Below are positions 1-7,700 of a stretch of DNA of 10,020 nt, one piece after another; the first letter of the stretch is position 1, and the number at the start of each line of letters is the position of its first letter. The stretch is from Gammaproteobacteria bacterium. Its GTDB lineage: Bacteria > Pseudomonadota > Gammaproteobacteria > Steroidobacterales > Steroidobacteraceae. The stretch spans positions 1 to 10,020 of the forward strand of contig RGYP01000046.1 in NCBI GenBank assembly GCA_010031985.1. Reading direction: 5' to 3'. A model generated the notes under the pieces. It searched no databases. It was not told the DNA's origin and was given only the letters and a program-made list of their open reading frames with translations. Both the position numbers and the translations under genes were made by a program.

Positions 1-308
1 TCATCGTTTTTCACGAGCTGCCGTTGCGCATCATTCACGAGACGGTGCGTGAGGCAGCGCGGGTCACCCGCAAGGGCGGTATCTTCGCGGTCTACGATTT
101 CACCGGTACGCGCGACAAATCGCCTTTCCAGCGTTATCACCGCTGGTTCGACGCACGACACAACGGCGAACCCTACTCACAGGATTTCTGCGACTGCGAT
201 TTCGATCGCATCCTCGCCGACAACGGCTTCCGCGTCGCCGCCGCGCCGGTCGCTCAAAGATCAGGCGGTGCGGGCTACATGTCCCACTGGTTTGCCACTC
301 GTGAGTGA
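1..308 (+). CDS. Class I SAM-dependent methyltransferase, C-terminal part (5' end outside window)
   Basis: This is the last ~101 codons of a gene that enters from the left; the reading frame is open from base 3. The segment begins IVFHELP, continues through REAARVTRKGG and reaches FAVYDF. That is the pattern of the second half of a Rossmann methyltransferase of the UbiE/Methyltransf_11 type: a helix after motif IV, the 'R.L+pGG' turn, then the beta strand ending in Asp. The SAM-binding motif I (GxGxG) must lie upstream and cannot be checked. The C-terminal part (GYMSHWFATRE) ends in the antiparallel strand usual for the fold. The TTG at base 24 lies inside the conserved region and is not a credible start. 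The stop overlaps the next gene by 8 bases, so the two are probably co-transcribed and translationally coupled. The methyl acceptor is unknown. Confidence 0.8.
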   Translation, partial: IVFHELPLRIIHETVREAARVTRKGGIFAVYDFTGTRDKSPFQRYHRWFDARHNGEPYSQDFCDCDFDRILADNGFRVAAAPVAQRSGGAGYMSHWFATRE

Positions 309-606
309 CCGGCAGACGCCGGAGGGCGGTACGCCGCTGGTCGGACCTGACCCGGTATATCTGCAGGATCCGGTGCTCGACGCCACGGTCCGCATGGTCG
401 TCGAGCTTGCGGCACAGGTCTGGGTGGAACGCGAGCGGCGCATCACGCTCGAGACCGTACTCGAGACTCGAGGGTTGCTGACGCGCGAGCAACTCGAGGC
501 CTTCAAGCCGACTGCTGCCCAGGCGGCGGCCATCAAGGAAGAGCGCAACCGCTTCATCGAAGACGTCTTCAAAGAATTACGACGCATTCCGGTACGTCAG
601 AGTTAG
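301..606 (+). CDS. Small alpha-helical protein of unknown function, coupled to upstream methyltransferase
   Basis: I chose the GTG at 301, which overlaps the methyltransferase stop (GTGAGTGA), giving 101 residues. The same frame is open further upstream, but that portion is antisense-like shadow inside the methyltransferase. An ATG at 394 is the alternative start and would give 70 residues. There is no clear Shine-Dalgarno before 301, so translation may depend on coupling. The protein is acidic at the start (residues 1-20, Pro/Gly-rich), followed by a hydrophobic and charged helix (about 24-60, VRMVVELAAQVWVERERR). After a 'TRGLLTREQLEAF' turn comes a second charged helix (about 70-97). It has no signal peptide, no membrane segment and no catalytic motif that I recognise. 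A helical hairpin or coiled-coil dimer is plausible. I cannot assign a function; it may be an accessory to the methyltransferase. Confidence 0.7.
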   Translation: MSDRQTPEGGTPLVGPDPVYLQDPVLDATVRMVVELAAQVWVERERRITLETVLETRGLLTREQLEAFKPTAAQAAAIKEERNRFIEDVFKELRRIPVRQS

Positions 607-609
607 TCC

Positions 610-1617
610 TCAGGCCGGAAAGCTGTCTATTCCCGAGGCCGATTTGCGCACGCCCGTCTGGGCGCGGGCGACGATCTCACCGCTTGCCAGATCGAGACAG
701 GCGATTTCTCCGGAAAAGAAATTGCTGGCATGCACGAAGCCGTTGCGGGGTGTGCCGAGTGAGGCCCAACCGAAAGATCCGAACGGATAGCTGCGCATCA
801 GACGGCCGGCGTCGTCGAGGGCGTCGATGCCGCGACCGGTGACCACCAGCAAGCGGCCAGCTTCGTCGAACCGAACATCGAAAAACATCTTGCCGGTGCC
901 GTCAGCACCGCCTACGAGATCGGCCAGCGGCGTGCGGTCGAGCAGATCCCAGCGCATGATGCGCGGACCCGATTCGGAGGTGTAGACGAGGGTGCGCCCG
1001 TCCGCGGCGATCGCACTCGCCGTCATGCCCTGAAAGCCGCCCATCCCGCCATGCACGGGCGTGGCATGCTCGCGCAGCAACTTGCCCTGCTTTGAAAATT
1101 CGAACAGATGCCCATCGCCCAAGCGGCGAGTGCCGGGCATGAAGGGCAGCGTGGTGCCGAGCGGGACGCGCGACTTCTCGCCGACGAAGTTCTCGCCGAG
1201 AAAAAACCGCCCGTCCTTGGCGAAGCTCACGTGAGCGAACGATCTTGCCGGTGCTTGAAAGTTGCTGCGCCGCTTGCCGTCGGCGCCGAAGCGCGCGATC
1301 GTGTACGCGAAGGCATCGAAGGCCCAAAGGCTGCGGTCGGGGCCGAATTTCAGACCCTGAACGATGTGCGTCGTGTCTTCGAGCACGATCGTACGGCGCA
1401 GTTTGAGCTCGGCGTCGTAGTGCAGGATCCTGCCGAGACCACGATGATCATCTTTGGGATCGTTGAGTAGCGTGCAGCCGACTACGACGTCGCCGCCGAC
1501 GAATGGCAGCGCGGTATCATCAGCAAGGGCGGTGTTCGAAAACGGCAGCGCGGCGAGCGCACCCAACACGTCGCGTCGACCGACCCCGCCGCCAAAGAAT
1601 TTATTTCTTGTTGCCAT
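610..1617 (-). CDS. Tat-exported beta-propeller-like protein (NHL/SMP-30-like fold), function unknown
   Basis: I chose the ATG at 1617 (335 residues) because it places a twin-arginine signal at the N-terminus: G13-R14-R15-D-V-L, a short hydrophobic stretch rich in Ala and Leu, and an ALA site at 30-32 followed by DD. The start has an AAGG Shine-Dalgarno at 1627-1630. A longer open frame to 1674 only adds residues that shadow the SDR gene. The mature protein shows repeated strand-turn units with 'D.DG' and 'DG.L' turns: FGPDRSLWAFD (91-101), FAKDGRFFLGE (132-142), AADGRTLVYTSE (204-215), FDEAGRLLVV (250-259) and LASGEIVA (310-317). This is typical of six- or seven-bladed propellers of the NHL, SMP-30/gluconolactonase or PQQ-like groups. 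I see no decisive catalytic or metal site. Its start overlaps the SDR gene end by 17 bases, so the two are one operon. Export through Tat implies that it folds in the cytoplasm first. A lactonase, a binding protein or a sensor are all possible. Confidence 0.75.
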   Translation of the reverse strand: MATRNKFFGGGVGRRDVLGALAALPFSNTALADDTALPFVGGDVVVGCTLLNDPKDDHRGLGRILHYDAELKLRRTIVLEDTTHIVQGLKFGPDRSLWAFDAFAYTIARFGADGKRRSNFQAPARSFAHVSFAKDGRFFLGENFVGEKSRVPLGTTLPFMPGTRRLGDGHLFEFSKQGKLLREHATPVHGGMGGFQGMTASAIAADGRTLVYTSESGPRIMRWDLLDRTPLADLVGGADGTGKMFFDVRFDEAGRLLVVTGRGIDALDDAGRLMRSYPFGSFGWASLGTPRNGFVHASNFFSGEIACLDLASGEIVARAQTGVRKSASGIDSFPA

Positions 1618-2419
1618 CCCAGCTCGCCTTGCTGCTCGAGGTCGGGGGCAGTCGGCCACAATGCAAGCCGGCATCCACCATCAAAACCTCGCCCGTCACC
1701 ACGCTCGCACCCTCGAGAAACCACACCAGTGCCTCGGCGATCTGTTCGGCGGTGGGCACCGTCTGCAGCGGCACCATGGCCGCTGCGTTCACGAGAAACG
1801 CCTGGTATTGCTCCGGCGTCATGCCGCCTTGCAGCCAGCGCGTCTGTATGGCGCCCGGGGCAATCGCGTTGATACGAACTTCGGGGCCGAGTACCAGCGA
1901 CAGCGATTGGGTCATCATGTTGAGCGCCGCTTTGCTCGCGGCATAGGCCATCGAGGAAGCGATGCCGGTCACGCCGCCGATCGAAGAATTGTTGACAATC
2001 GCGCCACGACCCTGCTTTTTCATTTGTGGCGCGACGGCACGCACCATTTGATAAGCACCGACGACGTTCACTTTGTAGATGCCGAGAAAATCTTCGGCAC
2101 TCAGGCCATCGAGATTTTCGTAGGGGTTGAATTTGGTTTTGGCGGCATTGTTGATCAGGTAGTCGATGCGGCCCCATTTGTCGATGGCAGCTTGCGCCAT
2201 TCCCTGACAGGCACTGTCCTCGGAGACGTCGCCGCGATAGACGATCGTTTCGGCGCCATGCGCGGCACAGGCTTTGGCCGTGTCGTGGGCCTCGGTTTCG
2301 CTACGCGTGTAATTGACCAGCACGTTGCAACCGCGCTCGGCGAGCATGATGGCAGCGGCGGCGCCGACACCGGTGGCCGAACCGGTGATGATGGCGACCT
2401 TGGGGGAAGAGACGGACAT
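1601..2419 (-). CDS. Short-chain dehydrogenase/reductase (classical SDR)
   Basis: This is a 272-residue NAD(P)-dependent oxidoreductase with every hallmark of classical SDRs. The cofactor glycine motif TGSATGVG spans residues 12-19. NNAA is at 90-93, the structural/catalytic Asn is N118 (KVN), the catalytic Ser is S146 (NNSS), and Y159 and K163 form YAASK. The spacing from S146 to Y159 is 13, as is usual. PGAIQT at 188-193 is the PG motif that closes over the cofactor. R39 after the second strand (NYTRS) hints at NADP(H) preference, which is an inference. The last ~20 residues (PPTSSSKASWDGNKK) are a polar tail beyond the usual end of the fold at VDAG. The start at 2419 has GGAGT four bases upstream. 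The gene is first in an operon with the Tat-exported propeller and is divergent from the UbiD gene. The substrate cannot be assigned; FabG-like 3-ketoacyl or alcohol/ketone roles are possible. Confidence 0.93.
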   Translation of the reverse strand: MSVSSPKVAIITGSATGVGAAAAIMLAERGCNVLVNYTRSETEAHDTAKACAAHGAETIVYRGDVSEDSACQGMAQAAIDKWGRIDYLINNAAKTKFNPYENLDGLSAEDFLGIYKVNVVGAYQMVRAVAPQMKKQGRGAIVNNSSIGGVTGIASSMAYAASKAALNMMTQSLSLVLGPEVRINAIAPGAIQTRWLQGGMTPEQYQAFLVNAAAMVPLQTVPTAEQIAEALVWFLEGASVVTGEVLMVDAGLHCGRLPPTSSSKASWDGNKK

Positions 2420-2605
2420 GGCGACTCCGAGCGGATGGGTGATCGACCTGCATCATGCCGAGTTGCCCGGAGCTGGGCGCGCGCCACGCCTTCGCATGTC
2501 CGACGTAAGGTCAAAATCGGTGTGCAGTGGCTTGGGGTCTGGCTTGGGCTCGCCCCCGACGTTAGGCTTCGAGGCCGGGCGGTGTCGACACAAAAGGGGG
2601 TAACC
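2420..2605. promoter_or_regulatory. Divergent intergenic region between SDR and UbiD genes
   Basis: This is the only intergenic stretch long enough for promoters, and it must drive the SDR-propeller operon leftward and the UbiD-methyltransferase pair rightward. I see a direct repeat, GGCTTGGG, at 2529-2536 and 2541-2548 (12-base period). I also see a short hairpin, GCCC/GGGC, at 2465-2468 and 2475-2478. Neither matches an operator that I know, and I cannot place convincing -35/-10 boxes for either direction. The role as a shared control region is inferred from layout alone. Confidence 0.5.
2592..2600 (+). promoter_or_regulatory. Ribosome binding site of the UbiD gene
   Basis: AAAAGGGGG lies five bases before the ATG at 2606. 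It is the reason for choosing this start. The same frame is open for more than 1.1 kb upstream, but that part lies antisense to the SDR and propeller genes and has no family similarity that I can see. Confidence 0.75.
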
Positions 2606-4102
2606 ATGGCATTCAAGGACATGCGCGAGTTTCTGGCGGCGCTCGAAAAGGACGGGCAGCTGAAGCACGTCGACGTGCCGCTCGATGGTCGCCGCGACAC
2701 CAACGAACTGCAGGCCCTGATGCACTACGTGTGCAGCAAGGACGGTCCGGCGTTGATGCTCAACAACGTCGACGCCGTCAATACCAAGGGTGTGCCGATC
2801 CTCTTCAACCCGTTCGGCACCCGCGAACGTACCGCCATGACCATCGGCTTTCGCGACTGGCGCGAAGCCAAGCTGCACCACTCCGAAGTGCTTGCAGATC
2901 CGGCGCGCTGGCATGCACCCAAAATCGTCGACAAATCACGGGCACCCTGCAAGGAAGTCATCATCAAAGGTGACGACGTTGCCCTCGACAAACAGATTCC
3001 GCACGTCTGGTTCGGCAAGGAAGGGCCCGCGTACATCACCAACGCGATGACCTTCTCGAAAGACCCTGAAAACGGCACGGGTCGTAACTGCGGCTGGTAT
3101 CGCTTCACGCAATTTTTGGACGCCACGCATCCGCAGGGCGGCACTTACAAGCCCGAGCGTGCCAAGACCGATCTCGCCGCATTTTATTGGTGGAATCCGC
3201 CGTTCTCCGATATCGGTCGGCATACCTTCAAAGCTTCGCAGATGGGCAAGCGTCTCGAGGTCGCCATCGCCGGCGTTTGCGATCCCGCGCTGCATCTCGC
3301 TTCGGCAACCGGTGTGCCGTTCAACGTCGACGAAACCGCCTTCGCGGGTGGCTTGCGCGGTTCACCCGTCGAGATGGTGCGCTGCGAGACGGTCGATCTG
3401 GAAGTGCCGGCAAGCGCCGAGTGGGTGCTCGAAGGCGAGGTACACACCGACGAGCTCGAGGCCATCGGTTGGCACTCGAACCCGGTCGGCTATTACGACC
3501 GCGTACAAGTGTTTCCGATCGTGCGCATCAAGTGCATCACCCATCGCAAGAATCCGCTTTGGCACGCCACCATGGAAATGGTGCCGCCTTTCGATCACAA
3601 CTACATCGCGCTGCTGCCGGTCGAGGGCGAAGTGCTCTCCGATCTGCGCAAGAAGATCCCCGAGGTGCACGACGTCGCCGTCACACCCAACATGTGCTAC
3701 GTCGTACAGCTGTCGGTCGACGGCTGGCGCAAGCCTCATCCCAATTTCGGCAAATATGTCATCCATGCAGTCTGGGGTTCCGCCGGTCGCTGGGGTCGTA
3801 CGGCGAAATTGGTCATCGTCGTCGGACCCGATGTTGATCCCTACGACCTCAAGCAGGTCGAGTGGGCGATGATGACGCGTTGGCAGCCTGTCAAAGATTC
3901 CATCATCCAGCCCGACGGCATTCCGATGATTCTCGATCCTTCCTGCGAAAAATCGCCACAGTTCGGCGCTTTCCGCTCCGACCAGATGGGTATCGATGCG
4001 ACCATCAAGATTCCCGAGCGCTTCACCGAATATCCGGAAGTCTCGCAAGCCGATCCTGCACAGGTGGCAGCCATCGCCAAGAAACTCGCCGGTATCGTTT
4101 GA
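2606..4102 (+). CDS. UbiD-family decarboxylase (prenyl-FMN type) with altered catalytic acidic segment
   Basis: The protein has 498 residues, normal for the family, which (de)carboxylates aromatic or alpha,beta-unsaturated acids using prenylated FMN made by UbiX. The fold signature is clear. An N-terminal FREFL/LE..GQL.HV-like opening is followed by the cofactor/metal loop RNCGWYR (N161 and R166, matching N168 and R173 of fungal Fdc1 as I recall them). Then come DPALHLASAT (226-235), VDETAFAGGLRGSPVE (241-256, E243 matching the metal-type Glu) and DLEVPASAEWVLEGE (264-278). The C-terminal half has FGKYVIHAVWG (381-391) and KLVIVV.PDVDPYDL. The odd part is residues 287-297. Most relatives read EGPFG(E/D)..GYY, but this protein reads IGWHSNPVGYY, so both acidic residues are missing. 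About 17 extra residues lie between N161 and E243 relative to Fdc1, including an aromatic FYWWNPPF patch (193-200). The usual metal-binding His is not obvious there. It is either a subfamily with different chemistry or substrate, or an inactive relative. No ubiX gene is in the window. Confidence 0.92.
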   Translation: MAFKDMREFLAALEKDGQLKHVDVPLDGRRDTNELQALMHYVCSKDGPALMLNNVDAVNTKGVPILFNPFGTRERTAMTIGFRDWREAKLHHSEVLADPARWHAPKIVDKSRAPCKEVIIKGDDVALDKQIPHVWFGKEGPAYITNAMTFSKDPENGTGRNCGWYRFTQFLDATHPQGGTYKPERAKTDLAAFYWWNPPFSDIGRHTFKASQMGKRLEVAIAGVCDPALHLASATGVPFNVDETAFAGGLRGSPVEMVRCETVDLEVPASAEWVLEGEVHTDELEAIGWHSNPVGYYDRVQVFPIVRIKCITHRKNPLWHATMEMVPPFDHNYIALLPVEGEVLSDLRKKIPEVHDVAVTPNMCYVVQLSVDGWRKPHPNFGKYVIHAVWGSAGRWGRTAKLVIVVGPDVDPYDLKQVEWAMMTRWQPVKDSIIQPDGIPMILDPSCEKSPQFGAFRSDQMGIDATIKIPERFTEYPEVSQADPAQVAAIAKKLAGIV

Positions 4103-4716
4103 GACGCGACAGCGCCACGGACTCAGGCCGCGACGCGCGTTTCGATCGCGAGTATTACCGACGTTTTTATCGCGACGGGCGTACCTCGGTGACTTCGCGT
4201 GCCGAGATGACGGCGCGTGCGCAGCTCATCGCCGCTTACACCAAGCATATCGGTTGCCCGGTATCGAGCATGCTCGATGCCGGTTGCGGGCTCGGGCTGA
4301 TGCGCGAACCTTTGCTGCGGGCACTGCCCGGCGCCACCTACGTCGGGCTCGAGTACAGCGAATATCTTTGCCAGCGCTATGGCTGGATACAGGGCAGCAT
4401 CGCCGACTTCGAAAGTCGCCAGCCCTTCGACCTCGTGGTCTGCTTCGACGTATTGCAGTATCTCGACGAAGCGGATGCGGCGCGCGCCATTCGTAATCTG
4501 GCGCGTCTATGTCGTGGCGTACTGTTCTTCAGTGCATTGACACGGCGCGATTGGCGCGAGAATGCCGATCAGTCGCGTACCGATCGACGAGTGGCGATGC
4601 GTACCGCTCGTTGGTACCGCGAGCGCCTCGCACGTCATTTTCGCCAGATCGGTGCAGGATTCTGGATTCGTCGCGGTGCTCCGCTCGTGACCTGGGAGCT
4701 CGAAAGCGCCGTCTGA
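4099..4716 (+). CDS. Small class I SAM-dependent methyltransferase, coupled to UbiD gene
   Basis: I start it at the TTG at 4099, whose last two bases are part of the UbiD stop (TTGA), giving 205 residues. The conserved N-terminal stretch FDREYYRRFYRD (residues 15-26) comes before the first ATG (4207), so that later start would remove part of the family domain. Motif I is LDAGCGLG (59-66). E85 in VGLEYSEYL fits the acidic residue that holds the SAM ribose. GSIADF (99-104) is the adenine-contact region, and FDLVVCFDVLQYLDE (110-124) is motif IV. The C-terminal part has conserved-looking DW.EN.DQ.RTDRRV and a closing WELE. All core SAM-binding residues appear intact. It is probably translated by coupling with the decarboxylase, which suggests a shared pathway, for example methylation of a hydroxylated product or precursor. 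That is an inference; the methyl acceptor is unknown. Confidence 0.82.
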   Translation: MRRDSATDSGRDARFDREYYRRFYRDGRTSVTSRAEMTARAQLIAAYTKHIGCPVSSMLDAGCGLGLMREPLLRALPGATYVGLEYSEYLCQRYGWIQGSIADFESRQPFDLVVCFDVLQYLDEADAARAIRNLARLCRGVLFFSALTRRDWRENADQSRTDRRVAMRTARWYRERLARHFRQIGAGFWIRRGAPLVTWELESAV

Positions 4717-4729
4717 GCGGACGTCTCGG

Positions 4730-7700
4730 TCAGAGCAGCGCACCCGAGGAGTCGGGCTGCGTACCCCGTGCGAGCTGCCGCGGCTCGTGACCCGCGGGCG
4801 GAATCAGCTTGTAAACGACGGGGGTGACCAACCGCGCCAGCAGGGTCGAGGTGACGAGTCCGCCGATGATCACCCAAGCCATGGGCGAGTAGAGCCCGCT
4901 GTTCTGCACGGCGAGAGGCAACAGACCGCCGATGGCCGTCGCCGAGGTGAGCAAAATCGGCAAGAAGCGGATTTCACCGGCGCGTTCGATCGCTTCGTCG
5001 AGCGGCACGCCTTCTTCGCGCAGTTGGTTGGTGAAGTCGACCAGCAGGATCGAATTTTTGATCTCGATGCCGATGAGCGCAATGAAGCCGATGCTCGCCG
5101 TGAACGAAATTTCGTTATTGCTGATCAGCAGCATCAGCATGCCGCCGAAAATGCCGAGCGGAACCACGGTCAAAACGATCAGCGTCGAGCGGTAGCTACC
5201 GAACTCGAGCACCAGAATCGCAAAGATGCCGAAGATGGCGACGATGATCGCCGTGCCGATGCCACCGAAGGCGTCGGCACCCGCCTCGGCATCGCCGCCT
5301 AGAACGTAACGATAACCGCGCGGCCAATCCATTTTGTCGAGCTGACTGACCACGGCGGCGGTGACTTTGCCCGTATTTTCACCCCGCTCGATCTCCGAGT
5401 TGATCGTGACGGCGCGTTGCCGGTCGTAGCGCGAAATCAATACCGGCGCGGGCTCGAATTCGATCGTCGCGACTTGCGACAGTGGCAATGACTCGCCGCT
5501 GACGCTGATCACCCGAGCGGCCTTGACGGCTTCGAGGGCAGCACGACCCTCGAGCGGCGTGCGCACGACGATGGGATACTGTTCGCCATCGATATCTTTG
5601 AAAGTTCCCGCCGGCAAGCCGGAGACCGCGAGTCGCATCGCACGATCGATCTCGACCGCAGGAACGCCGAGCAAGGCGGCTTTCGCGGTATCCGTCTCGA
5701 TTTTCAGGTTAGTGCGTGGAAACTTGAGCGGATTGCGGACATCGCGCGTGCCGGGGGTGGCTTCGATCAGCTTCTCCACCTTGCTCGCCAATTCGTCGAG
5801 CACCTCGATGTCGGGACCGACGAGGCGCACCGCGACCGGGGCCGATACCGGCGGGCCATTCACGAACTCGCGCACCGAGATTCGGGCACCGGGATATCCA
5901 TCGAGACGCATACGCAAGGCATCGAGCATCTTCGGCGTGCGCCGCGTGTCGTATTTGTCGAGCACCACGAAAACTTCGGCATAGCTTGCCGTTTCGCTGC
6001 GCTGGATGTGGTTGTAGTACACCTGCGGATTGCCGCGACCGAGATTGGTGAACACCGAGCGCACGCCAGGCAGTTTTTGCACTTCGCCTTCGACGAATTG
6101 CGCGGCCTTGTCGGTGGCTGCGAAGCTCGTACCCGTCGGCGTTTCGACCTGCACCAAAAATATCGGGGTATCGGCTTTCGGGAAAAGGCTCGATCCGAGC
6201 ACGGGCACCAACAGGGCCGACAGCAGTAACGAACCACCGATCGCCGTGATCACGGTCGCTCGTGGTCGAGCCAGACAGTAGTGCAGCGCGGGTCGATAGT
6301 AGCGGTGGATGCCGTCCATGATGCGCTGCAGCAGACGGTTCGAGTGTCCGGCATCCTCGACGGGCAGCATGCGGCTCGCGAGGAACGGAATGATGAAGAG
6401 CGCGATCAACAGCGAGCCCACGATCGTCGCGACGACGGTGGTCGGCAGTACGCGGATGAACTTGCCGGAATTTCCGGGCAAGGCCATCAGCGGCAGGAAC
6501 GCGAAGACTAGGGTTGCCGTGCAACCGAGGATGGCGATGAAGATTTGTCGTGTACCGGCGACGGCGGCACGCACGCGGTCGTAACCCATGCGCAGATGGC
6601 GTGAGATGTTTTCGACGGCGACGATGGAGTCGTCGACCAGCAGACCGAGCGCCACCACGAATCCGGCGATCGACAACTGATTGAGCGAGTAGCCGAGGAA
6701 ATACAGTACGGTCAGACCGAAAGCCAACGACAGCGGGATCGAGATCATCACGATGGTGGCGGCACGCAGGCCGAGCGGCAACAGCGTGAGCAGCACGAGT
6801 CCGATCGCGATCATGAAGTCGATGTACAGACGGCTCAGGCGTTTCTCGACGTTGATCGACTGATCGAAGCCGAGCTCGAGTTTGACCCGTTTCGGCAAAC
6901 CCGACTGATAACGCTCGACCACCGTATCGATGTCGCGGCGCACGTCGAGAATGTTTTGACCTTCCTTCATGTTGGCCGTCACGAACACGGCGCGACGCCC
7001 GTTGTAGCGTCCGAGATGACCCCACTGACCTTCGTCCCAGCGCACTTCGGCGACATCGCGCAGTCGCACCGCACGGCCCTCGACGGCGCTGATGACCGTA
7101 TCGCGAATCTGGTCGAGATTTTCGTAGGCGCCGGTCGTCTTCACCGAGAAACTGCGCGGGCCGATGTCGACCACGCCAGCCGGGATGTTCGCGTTCTCGC
7201 TTTCGATGGCCTGGATCAGTCGGGTCGGCGGAATACGCAGATCCGCGAGCCGCCGATTATCGACTTCGATGCGCAGTTCGCGCGGCGGATACGCCCAGCT
7301 TTCCGAGGTACGTATGCCCGGCACGCCTTTGAGTGCGTCCTTTAGGGCGCGCGCGTGATTTTGCAACTCACGATACGGGGCGTCTTCGGAAACCAGTGCG
7401 TATTGCACGATGTTGACGAGGCCGGGGCTGAATTTGCGGATACGGATCTCGCGCACTTCGGCGGGAAATCCGGGTCGCAAGGAATTGAGCTCGCGGACGA
7501 TTTCTTCGTACTTGCGGTCTGGGTCGGTATACGCCTGAAACTCGATGATGGTGAACGCCACGCCATCGGCAACGATGCTCTCGAGCTGTTTGACGTCGTC
7601 GAGCTCGGCGAGACGATCTTCCAGCGGCTTCGATATCAGTCGTTCCAGATCTTTGGGGTCGCCGCCCGGCATGATCGAGGTGATTTCGAATCCCGAGATC

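Noticed and set aside
607..609. A terminator between the convergent small helical protein gene and the propeller gene
   Set aside because: Only 3 bases separate the stops, and I found no stable hairpin with a T-run nearby on either strand.
1454..2605. An open frame of more than 1.1 kb continuous with and upstream of the UbiD start
   Set aside because: It lies antisense to the SDR and propeller genes, which have clear family motifs. Its translation shows no domain, and the Shine-Dalgarno at 2592-2600 marks the real start at 2606. Long antisense open frames are common in GC-rich coding DNA.
4712..4734. Inverted repeat TCTGA/TCAGA spanning both stop codons of the convergent methyltransferase and RND genes, as a bidirectional terminator
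   Set aside because: The stem is only 5 bp with a 13-base loop and no T-run, and the symmetry arises largely from the two facing TGA stops.
5709..7025. A 438-codon open frame on the minus strand within the RND gene
   Set aside because: It is an out-of-frame shadow, rich in Arg, Ala and His with no membrane segments, inside a pump gene whose own frame is intact from end to end.
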